Below are positions 29,381 to 38,482 of a DNA stretch of 64,000 bases, in pieces. Under the pieces are notes generated by a model. The model saw nothing but the letters and a program-made list of their open reading frames with translations, was not told where the DNA came from and made no database searches. The translations under genes were made by a program, and so were the position numbers. The stretch lies in NCBI RefSeq assembly GCF_902833055.1, contig NZ_CADFEJ010000002.1, forward strand, positions 310,001 to 374,000, written 5' to 3'. Each line of letters opens with the position of its first letter. The stretch's first letter is position 1. Origin of the DNA: Burkholderia territorii (GTDB lineage Bacteria > Pseudomonadota > Gammaproteobacteria > Burkholderiales > Burkholderiaceae).

Positions 29381-30253
29381 TCAGAACAGCGCGTAGCGCG
29401 CGGCGATCATCAGCATGCGCGCCTTCGGCTTGCGCAGCGGCGCACGCGGGGCGGCGAAGCCGCGCGCGATCGCGGCGTCCAGAATGCAGCGGTATGCGCC
29501 CGACATGATGCGCGGCGCCTTCACCTGCGCACGCGTGCACGTGTCCATCACCGCGTCCGCCGCGCGGAAGTGCTCGAGCGCGCGTTCGACGAGCGTCGCG
29601 CACACGCGCGGCAGCGCCGGGTCGCGCACGATCGTCGCCGGATCGGTGATCGCGATGCCTTCGCGCGCGAGCAGCTCGCGCGGCAGGTAGCAGCGATTGA
29701 TCGCCGCGTCGTCGTCGATGTCGCGCAGGATGTTGGTCAGTTGCAGCGCGCGGCCGAGGTGGTGCGACAGCGCGATGCCCTCCGCCTCCGGGATCCCGAA
29801 AATCCTCACCGACAGCCGGCCGGCCGCGCTCGCCACGCGATCGCAAAACAGGTCGAGCGTCGGTTCGTCCGGCGCGCAGATGTCCTCGGCGGCGTCCATC
29901 GCCATGCCGTCGATCATCGCGTGGAAGTCCTCGCGCTTCAGGTCGAATGCGCGGATCTCGCGCTCGAGGGCGACCAGATGGCGCGGCGGCTGGCCGGCGA
30001 AGCACGCGTCGATGTCGGCGCGCCAGCGATCGAGGCCCGCGTTGCGCTCGGCGCGCGGCAGGTCGCTGTCCGCGATGTCGTCGACTGCGCGGCAAAACGC
30101 ATAGACCTGGAACATCGCGTCGCGCTGCACCGCCGGCAGGATGCGCATCGCCAGATAGAAAGAACTGCCCGATGTGACGGCAGCGGCGTCGGTTTCTTGT
30201 TCGTCCACGACGAGATTGGAAACGGCCAAGACGAGCTCCACGGAGACACCCAC
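29381..30253 (-). CDS. hpnD: HpnD, presqualene diphosphate synthase
   Basis: 290 aa from a GTG at 30253; another GTG at 30241 is an alternative. The two Asp-rich motifs of squalene/phytoene synthases are present: VYAFCRAVDDIADSD and LTNILRDIDDDAAINRCYLP. HpnD condenses two farnesyl diphosphates to presqualene diphosphate. It is the first gene of the hopanoid operon. Its usual partner HpnC (hydroxysqualene synthase) is not adjacent or seen elsewhere in the window, so it must be encoded elsewhere or be dispensable. Confidence 0.9.
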   Translation of the reverse strand: MGVSVELVLAVSNLVVDEQETDAAAVTSGSSFYLAMRILPAVQRDAMFQVYAFCRAVDDIADSDLPRAERNAGLDRWRADIDACFAGQPPRHLVALEREIRAFDLKREDFHAMIDGMAMDAAEDICAPDEPTLDLFCDRVASAAGRLSVRIFGIPEAEGIALSHHLGRALQLTNILRDIDDDAAINRCYLPRELLAREGIAITDPATIVRDPALPRVCATLVERALEHFRAADAVMDTCTRAQVKAPRIMSGAYRCILDAAIARGFAAPRAPLRKPKARMLMIAARYALF

Positions 30254-30486
30254 GCGGGGCGATTGAAGAAGCCATGCCCGGCTGGGTTGGTCAGGGCGTC
30301 AAATGCGTGCGAGATATGCGAACGATCGACGCAGACAGGCACAAATTACCGGCCGGAAGCCGGAATTGGGCGAAAGTATAGCAATCTTTGAAGTTCGATG
30401 GCGGACACGCGCCGTGCCAGGCGGGCCGCCCCGAGGCTGGCGGGCCGGCGTGGACGGCCGCGGCGGGGTCGGCGTCGCGCCGCCCG

Positions 30487-30819
30487 TCAGCCGTAGACGA
30501 TGTCGCGCTGCAGATCGAGCGCGATGAGTCCCATTTCGCGGGTCAGCTGGAGCATCGAACGGCGCTCCAGGCGCGAACCCATGAAGCTCGTCACGCGCCC
30601 GTCGGGCTCCGCCGTGAACTGGAACGACGGGCCGCCGGTGCCGAACCACGCGCCCGGCACGTCGGGCGACTCGTGCCAGTCGATCTGCTCGAACACGCGC
30701 GCGATTCCCGCGCGCACCATGTCGCTCGCGCCGATCGGCGGCGCGGTCTCGCCGAGGTCGTCGAGCGAATAGGGGCCGGGCTTGTCCGGCCGCCGGTAGA
30801 AGAGATAGTCGACGTTCAT
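30487..30819 (-). CDS. Small conserved-looking hypothetical protein
   Basis: 110 aa from MNVDYLFYRRPDKPGPYSLD at 30819; a longer in-frame start at 30864 is less likely. It is soluble, with no signal or membrane segment. I do not recognise a family. G+C and codon pattern match the neighbours, and the frame is clean, so it is probably real. It lies upstream of the hopanoid operon on the same strand, separated by 233 bp. Confidence 0.6.
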   Translation of the reverse strand: MNVDYLFYRRPDKPGPYSLDDLGETAPPIGASDMVRAGIARVFEQIDWHESPDVPGAWFGTGGPSFQFTAEPDGRVTSFMGSRLERRSMLQLTREMGLIALDLQRDIVYG

Positions 30820-31025
30820 GGGACGCAGTCGGTAGCAAAGCGCCAACTTAGCGCGCTTCGGCACAAATTCAAATCAGATCGAGACGAAATGTGGCCTGAA
30901 CGAGACAAAAGGGCCGCATCGCGACAACCGGCATGCGCCTGCGCACGGTCGGGCCGCGCGTGCATGCTTGGACGCGCGCAGCTTCGTCTAAGATGAACAT
31001 CCTTCTCGAAAAAAACACGGACACC

Positions 31026-31910
31026 ATGGAGACGAACGTAACCGCCGCCGCCCCCTCCGACCATCCCGTTTTCGTGCTGGTGCACGGCGCGTGGCACGGT
31101 GCGTGGTGCTATGCGCACGTCGCGGCCGCGCTGGCCGCGCGCGGCTACCTGTCGATCGCGCGCGACCTGCCCGCACACGGCATCAATGCCCGCTTTCCCG
31201 CGTCCTATCTCGAACGGCCGCTCGACGCGGACGCCTTCGGCGCCGAGCCGTCGCCGGTCGCGAATACGACGCTCGACGATTACGCGACGCAGGTGATGCA
31301 GGCCGTCGACGACGCCTATGCGCTCGGCCGCGGCAAGGTGGTGCTCGTCGGTCACAGCATGGGCGGCCTCGCGATCACGGCCGCGGCGGAGCGCGCGCCG
31401 GAGAAGATCGCGAAGATCGTTTATCTCGCGGCGTTCATGCCCGCGTCCGGCGTGCCGGGCCTCGACTACGTGCGTGCGCCCGAGAACAAGGGTGAAATGC
31501 TGGGTCCGCTGATGCTCGCGAGCCCGCGTGTCGCGGGCGCGCTGCGCATCGATCCGCGCAGTGGCGATCCCGCGTATCGCGCGCTCGCGAAGCGCGCGCT
31601 GTACGACGACGCGCCGCAGGCCGACTTCGAGGCAGTGGCGAACCTGATGACCTGCGACGTGCCCGCCGCGCCGTTCGCGACGGCGATCCCGACGACCGCC
31701 GCGCGCTGGGGCGCGATCGATCGCCACTACATCAAGTGCCTCGCGGATCGCGTGATCCTGCCCGCGCTGCAGCAGCGCTTCATCGACGAAGCCGACGCGT
31801 TCGTGCCCGGCAACCCGACGCACGTGCATCAGCTCGACAGCAGCCATTCGCCGTTCGTGTCGCAACCGGCCGTGCTGGCGGGCGTGCTCGCGGATATCGC
31901 GAAGAGCTGA
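31026..31910 (+). CDS. Alpha/beta hydrolase (esterase, MES/EstC-like)
   Basis: 294 aa from METNVTAAAP at 31026; 30993 is an in-frame alternative. The oxyanion region HGAWHGAWCY directly follows the first strand. The nucleophile elbow is VVLVGHSMGGLA (Ser in GHSMG). The catalytic His is in LDSSHSPFVSQP at the C-terminus. HGAWHGAWCW-type proteins include plant methylesterases and bacterial EstC esterases. No signal peptide. The substrate is unknown. Confidence 0.85.
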   Translation: METNVTAAAPSDHPVFVLVHGAWHGAWCYAHVAAALAARGYLSIARDLPAHGINARFPASYLERPLDADAFGAEPSPVANTTLDDYATQVMQAVDDAYALGRGKVVLVGHSMGGLAITAAAERAPEKIAKIVYLAAFMPASGVPGLDYVRAPENKGEMLGPLMLASPRVAGALRIDPRSGDPAYRALAKRALYDDAPQADFEAVANLMTCDVPAAPFATAIPTTAARWGAIDRHYIKCLADRVILPALQQRFIDEADAFVPGNPTHVHQLDSSHSPFVSQPAVLAGVLADIAKS

Positions 31911-31969
31911 ACGGCGCGCACCGCACGCATCGCGCGGCGAGGGGCGACGAGCGAGCGGTGCTGCGTCAG

Positions 31970-32917
31970 TTATCCGTAGGCGACCGACCGATCGCGCCCG
32001 AGCCGCTTCGCGCGATAAAGCGCGGTGTCGGCCTCGTTGACGAGCGCGTCGAACGCCGCAGCGCCCGCCGTCGCGCAGGCGCCGCCGACGCTCGCCGTCA
32101 CCGGCACGCTGACGCCTTCCGCATCGACCGGCGTGCTGCTGATCGCATCGCGCACCTTGTCGGCCACTCGCATCGCCTCATCGAGATTCGTGCACGGCAG
32201 CAGCAGCGCGAACTCCTCGCCGCCGAAGCGGCCGAACGTATCCTGCGCGCGCACGATCGACGCGACGCGGCGCGCCGTCTCGCGCAATACCGCATCGCCG
32301 ACCGCATGCCCGAACCGGTCGTTGATCGTCTTGAAGTGATCGAGGTCGAACAGCAGCATCGACAGGTCGCCGCCGTAGCGCTGCCAGCGCGCGAACTCGT
32401 CGCTGAGCCGCGCTTCGAAGAAGCGCCGGTTCGCGATGCCGGTCAGGCCATCGCGGTTCGCATGCTCGCGCAGCTTCGCGACCGCCTCCTCGCGCTCGCG
32501 CTGCATCACGCTCACGTGGGTGACGTCCGAGATCGTCACGCACACGGCCTCGACTTCGCGGCCGCGCGTGAGCGGCATGAACGTGCAGTCCTGCTGCATG
32601 TAATCGACGCCGCCGGTGATCGGGCGGTCGTGCTCGAAGCGAAACAGGTAAGGCCGTTGCTCCCATGAGCTGAACGCGAAACTGCCGAGCTGAAACACGC
32701 TCTCGAGCTTGCGTTCGAGCCACGCGCGCGGCAGTTCCGGAAAGCGGTCGAACAGGTTGCGGCCGATCACGTCGGCAGCGGGAATACCGCTGTGGTCCTG
32801 CATGAAGCGATTCCACATCAGCACGTTCATCGCGCGATCGAGCACGAACAGGCCGAAGCCCACCCGTTCGATCACGAGGTCGCTGAGCGACGGGGCGGCG
32901 GTGGTCGTCGCGTTCAT
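31970..32917 (-). CDS. PAS-GGDEF diguanylate cyclase, last gene of a cheY-cheC operon
   Basis: 315 aa from the ATG at 32917, which overlaps the cheC stop (ATGA). The N-terminal PAS domain (about 10-125) reads LVIERVGFGLFVLDRAMNVL with AADVIGRNLFDRFPELP. The C-terminal GGDEF domain has FDLDHFKTINDRFGHAVGD and an intact FGRFGGEEFALLLP. It is soluble. Being in one unit with a CheY-like receiver and a CheC-like phosphatase, its output is probably controlled by, or feeds into, that phospho-relay. Confidence 0.9.
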   Translation of the reverse strand: MNATTTAAPSLSDLVIERVGFGLFVLDRAMNVLMWNRFMQDHSGIPAADVIGRNLFDRFPELPRAWLERKLESVFQLGSFAFSSWEQRPYLFRFEHDRPITGGVDYMQQDCTFMPLTRGREVEAVCVTISDVTHVSVMQREREEAVAKLREHANRDGLTGIANRRFFEARLSDEFARWQRYGGDLSMLLFDLDHFKTINDRFGHAVGDAVLRETARRVASIVRAQDTFGRFGGEEFALLLPCTNLDEAMRVADKVRDAISSTPVDAEGVSVPVTASVGGACATAGAAAFDALVNEADTALYRAKRLGRDRSVAYG

Positions 32918-33540
32918 AGCGCGGACAGCAACGCGTCGAGCGCGTCGCCCATCAGCCGGATCGAATCCTCGGCCATCAGCATCACGAAATGTGCGCGGAA
33001 TGCATGATCCTCGAGGCCGAAGTTCACTTCGAGCAGCAGCGCGACGCTCCACGCGAGCGCATTCGGCTGGAACACGTCTTCGAACGACACGTTCGCACCG
33101 AGCAGCCCCGGCGGAAAAAACACGGGCTTGCGGCCGAGTTCGTCGAGGATCGACGAGACGCACGCGCTCATCAGCACGTTCGAGACATCGAACACGAGTT
33201 CGTCCTGCGTGGCCATGCCGGCGTACACGCCGTCGCCGAACGTGCGGTCCATCAACGACATGAGCCGCGCGACGCCCGCGCTGCGGCACAGCACGATCGC
33301 CTCGCCCTTGATGTCGGAACGGAATCCCTGGCGCACGGCCGTCACGTTCTCGTGAATGCCGGTCATCTCGCGCAGCGCATCGCCCGCATCGGCGGCCTTC
33401 ACGACGCGCACGCGCGGTACCGACAGCTCGATGAAATGCCCGAGCAGCAGCGCGAGCCGTGCGGCGGCGCGGCCCATCGCGAGGTTGGCGATCTCCTGCA
33501 ACGCGTCGCGTTGCTCCGCCGTGAACACCGATTCAGGCAT
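32914..33540 (-). CDS. CheC-like chemotaxis phosphatase
   Basis: 208 aa from MPESVFTAEQRDALQEIANL at 33540. The CheC family uses two E-x2-N motifs to dephosphorylate CheY-P. The first is intact (Glu16, Asn19). The second is DVSN (Asp118, Asn121), a conservative change. It overlaps the receiver gene by 8 bp upstream and the diguanylate cyclase by 4 bp downstream, so expression should be stoichiometric. No chemoreceptor or cheA gene is nearby. Confidence 0.85.
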   Translation of the reverse strand: MPESVFTAEQRDALQEIANLAMGRAAARLALLLGHFIELSVPRVRVVKAADAGDALREMTGIHENVTAVRQGFRSDIKGEAIVLCRSAGVARLMSLMDRTFGDGVYAGMATQDELVFDVSNVLMSACVSSILDELGRKPVFFPPGLLGANVSFEDVFQPNALAWSVALLLEVNFGLEDHAFRAHFVMLMAEDSIRLMGDALDALLSAL

Positions 33541-33901
33541 ACAACCCATACTCCTTGAGAATGGGCAGCAACGCCTCCGACGTCACGGGCTTGGCAACGA
33601 ATGCGATCGCGCCCAGTTCGCGCACGCGTGCTTGCGCCTGCGGCTGAATATCGGCGGATACCACGATCACGAACGTGTTCAGATCTTCGTGGCGCAGTGT
33701 CTCGAGCACCTGATAGCCGTTCATGTCGGGCATCGTCAGGTCCAGAAACATCACGGAAGCTTTGCCGTCACGATAGAGCGCCAGCGCCTCGCGACCATTC
33801 GCCGCATACGCGACGTCGACGTCCCAGTCTCCCGGCAGTGCCTTTGTCAGAAGTTTGCGAGCGAGCAAGGAGTCGTCGGCGATCACGATCGGCAAAGGCA
33901 T
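33533..33901 (-). CDS. Single-domain CheY-like response regulator
   Basis: 122 aa. It is a stand-alone receiver: acid pair Asp9/Asp10 in VIADDSLLARK, phospho-acceptor Asp54 in VMFLDLTMPDMNGYQ, and Lys104 in FVAKPVTSEA. There is no output domain. It is the first gene of the cheY-cheC-GGDEF unit and is probably the substrate of the CheC-like protein. The cognate kinase is not adjacent, although a hybrid kinase starts 467 bp away in the divergent direction. Confidence 0.9.
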   Translation of the reverse strand: MPLPIVIADDSLLARKLLTKALPGDWDVDVAYAANGREALALYRDGKASVMFLDLTMPDMNGYQVLETLRHEDLNTFVIVVSADIQPQAQARVRELGAIAFVAKPVTSEALLPILKEYGLYA

Positions 33902-34367
33902 GGCGGCGAAGCGGTATACGGAATGGTCTCTCTCGCGTTAACGACCGCGCGGCGCCCTTCTTGAGGCGCCATGCAATCAAGCGCGGGCACCACCGTGCGG
34001 CCGCATGCGGGCGTCGCGGCGCGAGGCACGCGACACACCGCGCCGCGAACGCCGGCGGGCGCATATATCTGTCATAGGGAAAGCAAGGCGCGATTCTCTG
34101 AGTAAACCGAAGGTAGTGCAACTCGCCATTTTCACCATTTCGAACAAAATCGATTCGATCTCCCCGCATTCCGAAAACAGCCCAGACCATTTTCGAGATA
34201 AGCACGCAAAATTTTTCCTTGTGTACGTTTGCGCTGCCGGATTCATAGCGTTTTCAAACTTTCATTTGCCCCTGTCGGAATCATCAGGTTGTCCGTCCAT
34301 GCGCCGGCACGGCGAGCAGGCGCAACTCGTTTATGATTGAACATCTCTGCCTGGCCCGCCTCCCTCG
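33902..34367. other. 466-bp divergent intergenic gap
   Basis: This lies between the cheY-like gene and the hybrid kinase. It is more A+T-rich on the kinase side (about 34130-34260) and probably holds both promoters. I see no coding sequence, repeat or clear operator. Confidence 0.5.
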
Positions 34368-36608
34368 ATGACGTCCGAACGTCCTGCCGACACCAGCCCG
34401 CCCGCCTCACCACCCGCCGACGACTGGCAGGACGACGGCAACTATGCGTCCGGCGCTCCCGAGCACGATTTCGCGGTCAGGCGCGTGACGTTGATCGTGT
34501 TGCTGGTCGCGGCGATCGTGCTGCCGTGCATCTATGTGTCGGTCATGGCGTACAACGATCTGCAGGCGCGCGAGGCCGCTGCGAGCGACGTGACGATGCG
34601 CACCGTGCGCGTCGCCGAGGAGCATGCGCTCAAGGTGTTCGACCTGAGCGAGACGCTCGATGCGCGCATCGTCGACCTCGTGCAGGACATGGACGACGCC
34701 ACCGTGCGCCGCCAGGAATCCGACATCCACGAAGCGCTGAACACGATCGGCGGCGGCTATCCGCAGGTGGCCGCGGTGTCGATCTTCGGCGCGAGCGGGA
34801 TGCTGCTCGCGAACAGCCTTTACTATCCGGCGCCGTATGCGTCGATCGCGTATCGCGACGACTTCGCCGGCATCCGCGACGGCAAGGTGATCGAACACAT
34901 CTCGAAGCTGATGATGGGCCCACTCAAGCTCGAGAACATCCCCGTGTTCAACACGGGCGTCGCGCGACGCCACAGCGACGGTTCATTCGCCGGGATGGTA
35001 TCGATCGCACTGAAGTCGTCGTATTTCAATGCGTTCTACCGCGACCTGCTCGGCGGCGCGGCCACGCCGATGACGATGGCGCTCGCGCGCTCCGACGGCG
35101 CGGTGATCGCGTCGTATCCGCCGCCGCCGTCGCTCGCGCACACCGATCTCACGGCCACGTTCGGCAACGCGCGCAACGATCCGCGCGCGGGCGTCGTGCG
35201 CGTGCGCCACGACGGCGCCAGCGAGATCGTCGCGTATCGCCAGGTCGGCAGCTATCCCGTATACGTGACCTGCGCGTACCGCACCTCCGCGATCTGGCAT
35301 GAATGGTACGAACACCTGAGCGTGCTGTTCATCTCGATGTTCGCGCCGTCCGTCGCGCTGTGGTCGGTGATCTGGCTGTCGCTGAAGCGGCTGAAGGCGG
35401 AAGAGGAGGCCTGGGATCGCTGGCAGGCGGAAGCGTCGATGCGGCGCTCGATCGAATCGGCCTACCGGCAGTCGCGCAAGATGCAGGCACTCGGCAATCT
35501 CGTCGGCAGCGTCGCGCACGACTTCAACAACCTGCTGATGATCATCTCGAGCAACGTGCAGATCGCGCGGCGACGCGGCGTCCAGCATCTCGACAAGGAA
35601 CTCGGCGCGATCGAGCGCGCACTGAAGAACGGCCAATCGCTCACGCGGCAGTTGCTCGGCGTCGCGCGCAAGCAGCCGCTGCACAACGAGACGATCGACG
35701 TCGGCCAGTGGCTCGGCACGTGCCGCGAACTGTTGAAGACGTCGCTCGGTTCGAAGTCGTCGCTGGTCGTCGCGATCGAGCCCGGCGTGTGGCCGATCCG
35801 GGTCGATGTCGCGGAGCTCGAGCTCGCGGTGATCAATCTCGCCGTCAATGCGCGCGATGCGATGACCGTCGGCGGCCGCTTCACGGTCGGCGCGCGCAAC
35901 GTCACGCTGCGCCGCGAGGACGGTTTTCCGCTGATCGGCGACTTCGTGCAGATCTCGCTCGACGACACGGGCTCGGGCATGGCGCCCGAGGTGCTCGCGC
36001 GCGCGTTCGAGCCGCTGTTCACGACGAAGGCGCAGGGGATGGGAACCGGCCTCGGGCTGCCGCAGGTGTTCGCGTTCTGCGAGCGCTCCGGCGGCCTCGC
36101 GACGATCGACAGCGCGGTCGGCGCCGGAACGTCGGTGCGCCTTTATCTGCCGCGCGCTCGCGCCGAGGACATCGTCGCCCGCTCGCAGCCCGTCTCGCAC
36201 GACGCCGCCGCGCACACCGGCCTGCATGTGCTGCTGGTCGAAGACAACAGCGAAGTCGCGGCCGGCACCGAAGCGCTGCTGACGCTGCTCGGGCACCGCG
36301 TCACCTACGCACCCACCGCCGACGAAGCGTTGCGCCTGATCGAGGGCGCGGCCGCGAACGACGCATTCGATCTGGTGATCTCGGATATCCACATGCCGGG
36401 CCGCCTGAACGGCATCGATCTGGCCGAAGCGATCGACAAGCGGCCAGGGAAGCTCCCCGTGATCCTGGTCACGGGATATGCGGAGGAACTCGACCGCACG
36501 CGTACCGTCAACGTGCGGGTGTTGTCGAAGCCGTTCGACATCGCGCTGCTCGACGAGATTCTGCTCGGCATCCGCGAAGCGCGCGATGCTCGGCACGCCG
36601 GCACCTGA
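34368..36608 (+). CDS. Hybrid sensor histidine kinase (Cache - HisKA - HATPase - receiver)
   Basis: 746 aa. After a proline-rich cytosolic leader, a membrane helix (VTLIVLLVAAIVLPCIYVSV) and a periplasmic double-Cache region (about 60-300) are followed by a second helix (VLFISMFAPSVALWSVIWLSL). The core has the phospho-His in LVGSVAHDFNNLLMII, N-box VINLAVNARDAM and G-boxes DTGSGM and GTGLGLPQVFAF. A C-terminal receiver domain has Asp in LVISDIHMPGRLNGID and Lys in VLSKPFD. The HDFNN box and receiver are typical of PAS/Cache hybrid kinases. No HPt or DNA-binding partner is adjacent; the divergent cheY-like gene is a possible target. Confidence 0.92.
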   Translation: MTSERPADTSPPASPPADDWQDDGNYASGAPEHDFAVRRVTLIVLLVAAIVLPCIYVSVMAYNDLQAREAAASDVTMRTVRVAEEHALKVFDLSETLDARIVDLVQDMDDATVRRQESDIHEALNTIGGGYPQVAAVSIFGASGMLLANSLYYPAPYASIAYRDDFAGIRDGKVIEHISKLMMGPLKLENIPVFNTGVARRHSDGSFAGMVSIALKSSYFNAFYRDLLGGAATPMTMALARSDGAVIASYPPPPSLAHTDLTATFGNARNDPRAGVVRVRHDGASEIVAYRQVGSYPVYVTCAYRTSAIWHEWYEHLSVLFISMFAPSVALWSVIWLSLKRLKAEEEAWDRWQAEASMRRSIESAYRQSRKMQALGNLVGSVAHDFNNLLMIISSNVQIARRRGVQHLDKELGAIERALKNGQSLTRQLLGVARKQPLHNETIDVGQWLGTCRELLKTSLGSKSSLVVAIEPGVWPIRVDVAELELAVINLAVNARDAMTVGGRFTVGARNVTLRREDGFPLIGDFVQISLDDTGSGMAPEVLARAFEPLFTTKAQGMGTGLGLPQVFAFCERSGGLATIDSAVGAGTSVRLYLPRARAEDIVARSQPVSHDAAAHTGLHVLLVEDNSEVAAGTEALLTLLGHRVTYAPTADEALRLIEGAAANDAFDLVISDIHMPGRLNGIDLAEAIDKRPGKLPVILVTGYAEELDRTRTVNVRVLSKPFDIALLDEILLGIREARDARHAGT

Positions 36609-36653
36609 CCCGCGGCGTGCGGGCCGGTGCCGGGTGCGTGAAGGCAATGGCGA

Positions 36654-37208
36654 TCAGGCCGCCTTCAGCATGCGCACCCAATCGACGTAGCGATCGACGA
36701 AGCCCTGCAGGAACTTTCGGGTGTCGTCGCTGACGATTCGCCCCTCGTCGTCGATGCGCGCCGGGTCATGCTTGATGAACATTTCCGGCTGCCCGAGCGT
36801 CTTCACGTCGAGATACGCGAGCACGTTGCGCAGATGCTGCTGCGCGAGCGCGGTGCCGACCGCGCCCGGCGACGTGCCGAGCACGGCGCCCGGCTTTCCG
36901 GACCACGAGTTGTGACCCCACGGGCGCGAGCCCCAGTCGAGCGCGTTCTTCAGCACGCCGGGGATCGAGCGGTTGTATTCGGGCGTGACGAACAGCAGCG
37001 CATCGGCGGCTTCGATCGACTGCTTGAAGCGCCGCGCGACTTCCGGAAAATCCGCGTCGTAGTCCTGGCTGTACAGCGGCAGCTCGCCGATCTCGACGAA
37101 TTCGAACGAGAAATCGGCCGGAGCGAGGGAAATCGCGGCGTGCGCGAGCGCGCGGTTCCAGGAACCGCGACGCAGGCTGCCGACGACGACTGCAACACGA
37201 TAGGACAT
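36654..37208 (-). CDS. NAD(P)H-dependent FMN reductase
   Basis: 184 aa flavodoxin-fold reductase. FMN phosphate loop VVGSLRRGSWNRALAHA; LLFVTPEYNRSIPGVLKNALDW is the family signature. Relatives reduce quinones, azo dyes or chromate with bound FMN. It is cytosolic, and convergent with the hybrid kinase, 45 bp away. Confidence 0.9.
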   Translation of the reverse strand: MSYRVAVVVGSLRRGSWNRALAHAAISLAPADFSFEFVEIGELPLYSQDYDADFPEVARRFKQSIEAADALLFVTPEYNRSIPGVLKNALDWGSRPWGHNSWSGKPGAVLGTSPGAVGTALAQQHLRNVLAYLDVKTLGQPEMFIKHDPARIDDEGRIVSDDTRKFLQGFVDRYVDWVRMLKAA

Positions 37209-37321
37209 GGCGTTCTCCTTCCGGTGAGTGACGAATCGGATCGATTGATTCCGGCCAGGCGACAAAGGTCTGTTTATAGGCAAGCCAGCCCGCGAGCCGT
37301 CCCACGGGGCCGACCGGCCGA

Positions 37322-37356
37322 CTTTCCACAAGGTTTTCCACAGAAATTGTGGATAA
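37322..37356. promoter_or_regulatory. DnaA-box cluster
   Basis: Three DnaA-type 9-mers occur within 35 bp: CTTTCCACA (37322-37330), TTTTCCACA (37334-37342) and, inverted, TGTGGATAA (37348-37356), the last a perfect TTATCCACA. The final two form an inverted pair 5 bp apart. The cluster lies in the 371-bp divergent gap between the FMN reductase and sigma genes, about 1.8 kb before the first parS. No gene is seen in the gap. Confidence 0.5.
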
Positions 37357-37579
37357 CTTGGCCGTTTTGATCGGATGTTACAGACTGCTCGGGCCGCGCG
37401 TTTCACGGCGCGTGGCGCGGGGCTTCGGCAAGCATAGCGCAGCGCGCCGGCCGGCTTCGTGAATTCCAGACGGAACATCCGTTGCAGCGCGGCGTCTCGC
37501 CCAGTAAGCTGCTCGCACCGCGATGCGCCCGCCCGGCGCGCCCACGATCGCCTCCGTTTCGTAAGGCTTCCGACCCGCC

Positions 37580-38176
37580 ATGCCGTCCGCATACGACGAC
37601 CCCGCCTATCTCGCGCAACTACGCCGCGACCTGTTGCGCTTCGCACGTCTTCAGCTGCGCGATGCCGATGCGGCCGAGGATGCGGTGCAGGAAGCGCTGA
37701 CCGCTGCGTGGACGCACGCGGGCGAGTTCGCCGGGCGATCGGCCCACAAGACCTGGGTGTTCGGCATCCTGCGCAACAAGCTGATCGACATTCTGCGCGC
37801 GCGGCAGCGGACGGTGAGTCTGTCCGCACTCGATGCAGAGCTCGATGGCGAGTCCGTGCTCGATCGCGAGCTGTTCAAGGAAAACGGGCACTGGGCCGCG
37901 CACACGAAGCCGCGACCCTGGGCGCGGCCCGAAACGCTGTTGCAACAACAGCAGTTCTGGACGCTGTTCCAGGCCTGCCTCGACCACCTGCCGGAACACA
38001 TCGGGCGCGTGTTCATGATGCGCGAATTCCTCGACGTCGAGATTGCCGACATCTGCAGCGAACTGACGTTGACGACGAATCACTGCAGCGTGCTGCTGTA
38101 TCGGGCGCGCACGCGCCTGCGCACCTGCCTCAGCGAAAAAGGACTGACGACCGAAGATGCTGCCGGGGAAATGTAA
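37580..38176 (+). CDS. ECF-type RNA polymerase sigma factor
   Basis: 198 aa. Region 2 (DLLRFARLQLRDADAAEDAVQEA, then KTWVFGILRNKLIDILRARQR) and region 4 (ACLDHLPEHIGRVFMMREFLDVEIADICSELTLTTNHCSVLLYRARTRL) are both present. A linker of about 50 residues with KENGHWAAHTKPRPW is longer than in minimal ECF factors. Its last codons overlap the zinc-finger anti-sigma gene by 20 bp, so they are co-expressed. Target promoters cannot be named from the window. Confidence 0.9.
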   Translation: MPSAYDDPAYLAQLRRDLLRFARLQLRDADAAEDAVQEALTAAWTHAGEFAGRSAHKTWVFGILRNKLIDILRARQRTVSLSALDAELDGESVLDRELFKENGHWAAHTKPRPWARPETLLQQQQFWTLFQACLDHLPEHIGRVFMMREFLDVEIADICSELTLTTNHCSVLLYRARTRLRTCLSEKGLTTEDAAGEM

Positions 38177-38396
38177 AGACGTGACGCGATTGCTGTCGGA
38201 TGCGCTCGACCGCGCGTTGACGCTTCATGAGCGCGTGCAGGTGCACGTGCATCTGCCGACATGCAGCGGATGCCGCGCATATCGCGGGCAGATCGCGCTG
38301 CTGCGGACGGCGGCGCATGTGGCGGCGGGGCGGGGGTTAGGCGATGAAGCGGGTGGTGAGGGGGGCGAGGCGTCGGGTGGTGGGACGAAGGGTTAA
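38157..38396 (+). CDS. Small zinc-finger anti-sigma factor
   Basis: 79 aa. A ZAS-type motif H-x3-C-x2-C is present in HVHLPTCSGCRAYRGQ, with an upstream His in the LTLHERVQVHVH helix. The C-terminal 25 residues are Gly-rich low complexity. There is no membrane helix, so it would be a soluble redox- or metal-responsive anti-sigma. It overlaps the sigma gene by 20 bp, the usual arrangement for a sigma/anti-sigma pair. Confidence 0.8.
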   Translation: MLPGKCKDVTRLLSDALDRALTLHERVQVHVHLPTCSGCRAYRGQIALLRTAAHVAAGRGLGDEAGGEGGEASGGGTKG

Positions 38397-38482
38397 GCTG
38401 ACGACGGCGGGCTGGGCGTGCGCGTTGTGGTGAACGGTGGGTGCCGGTTGACGTCGTGACGTCGTGAGGTCGATGCTGGCGG

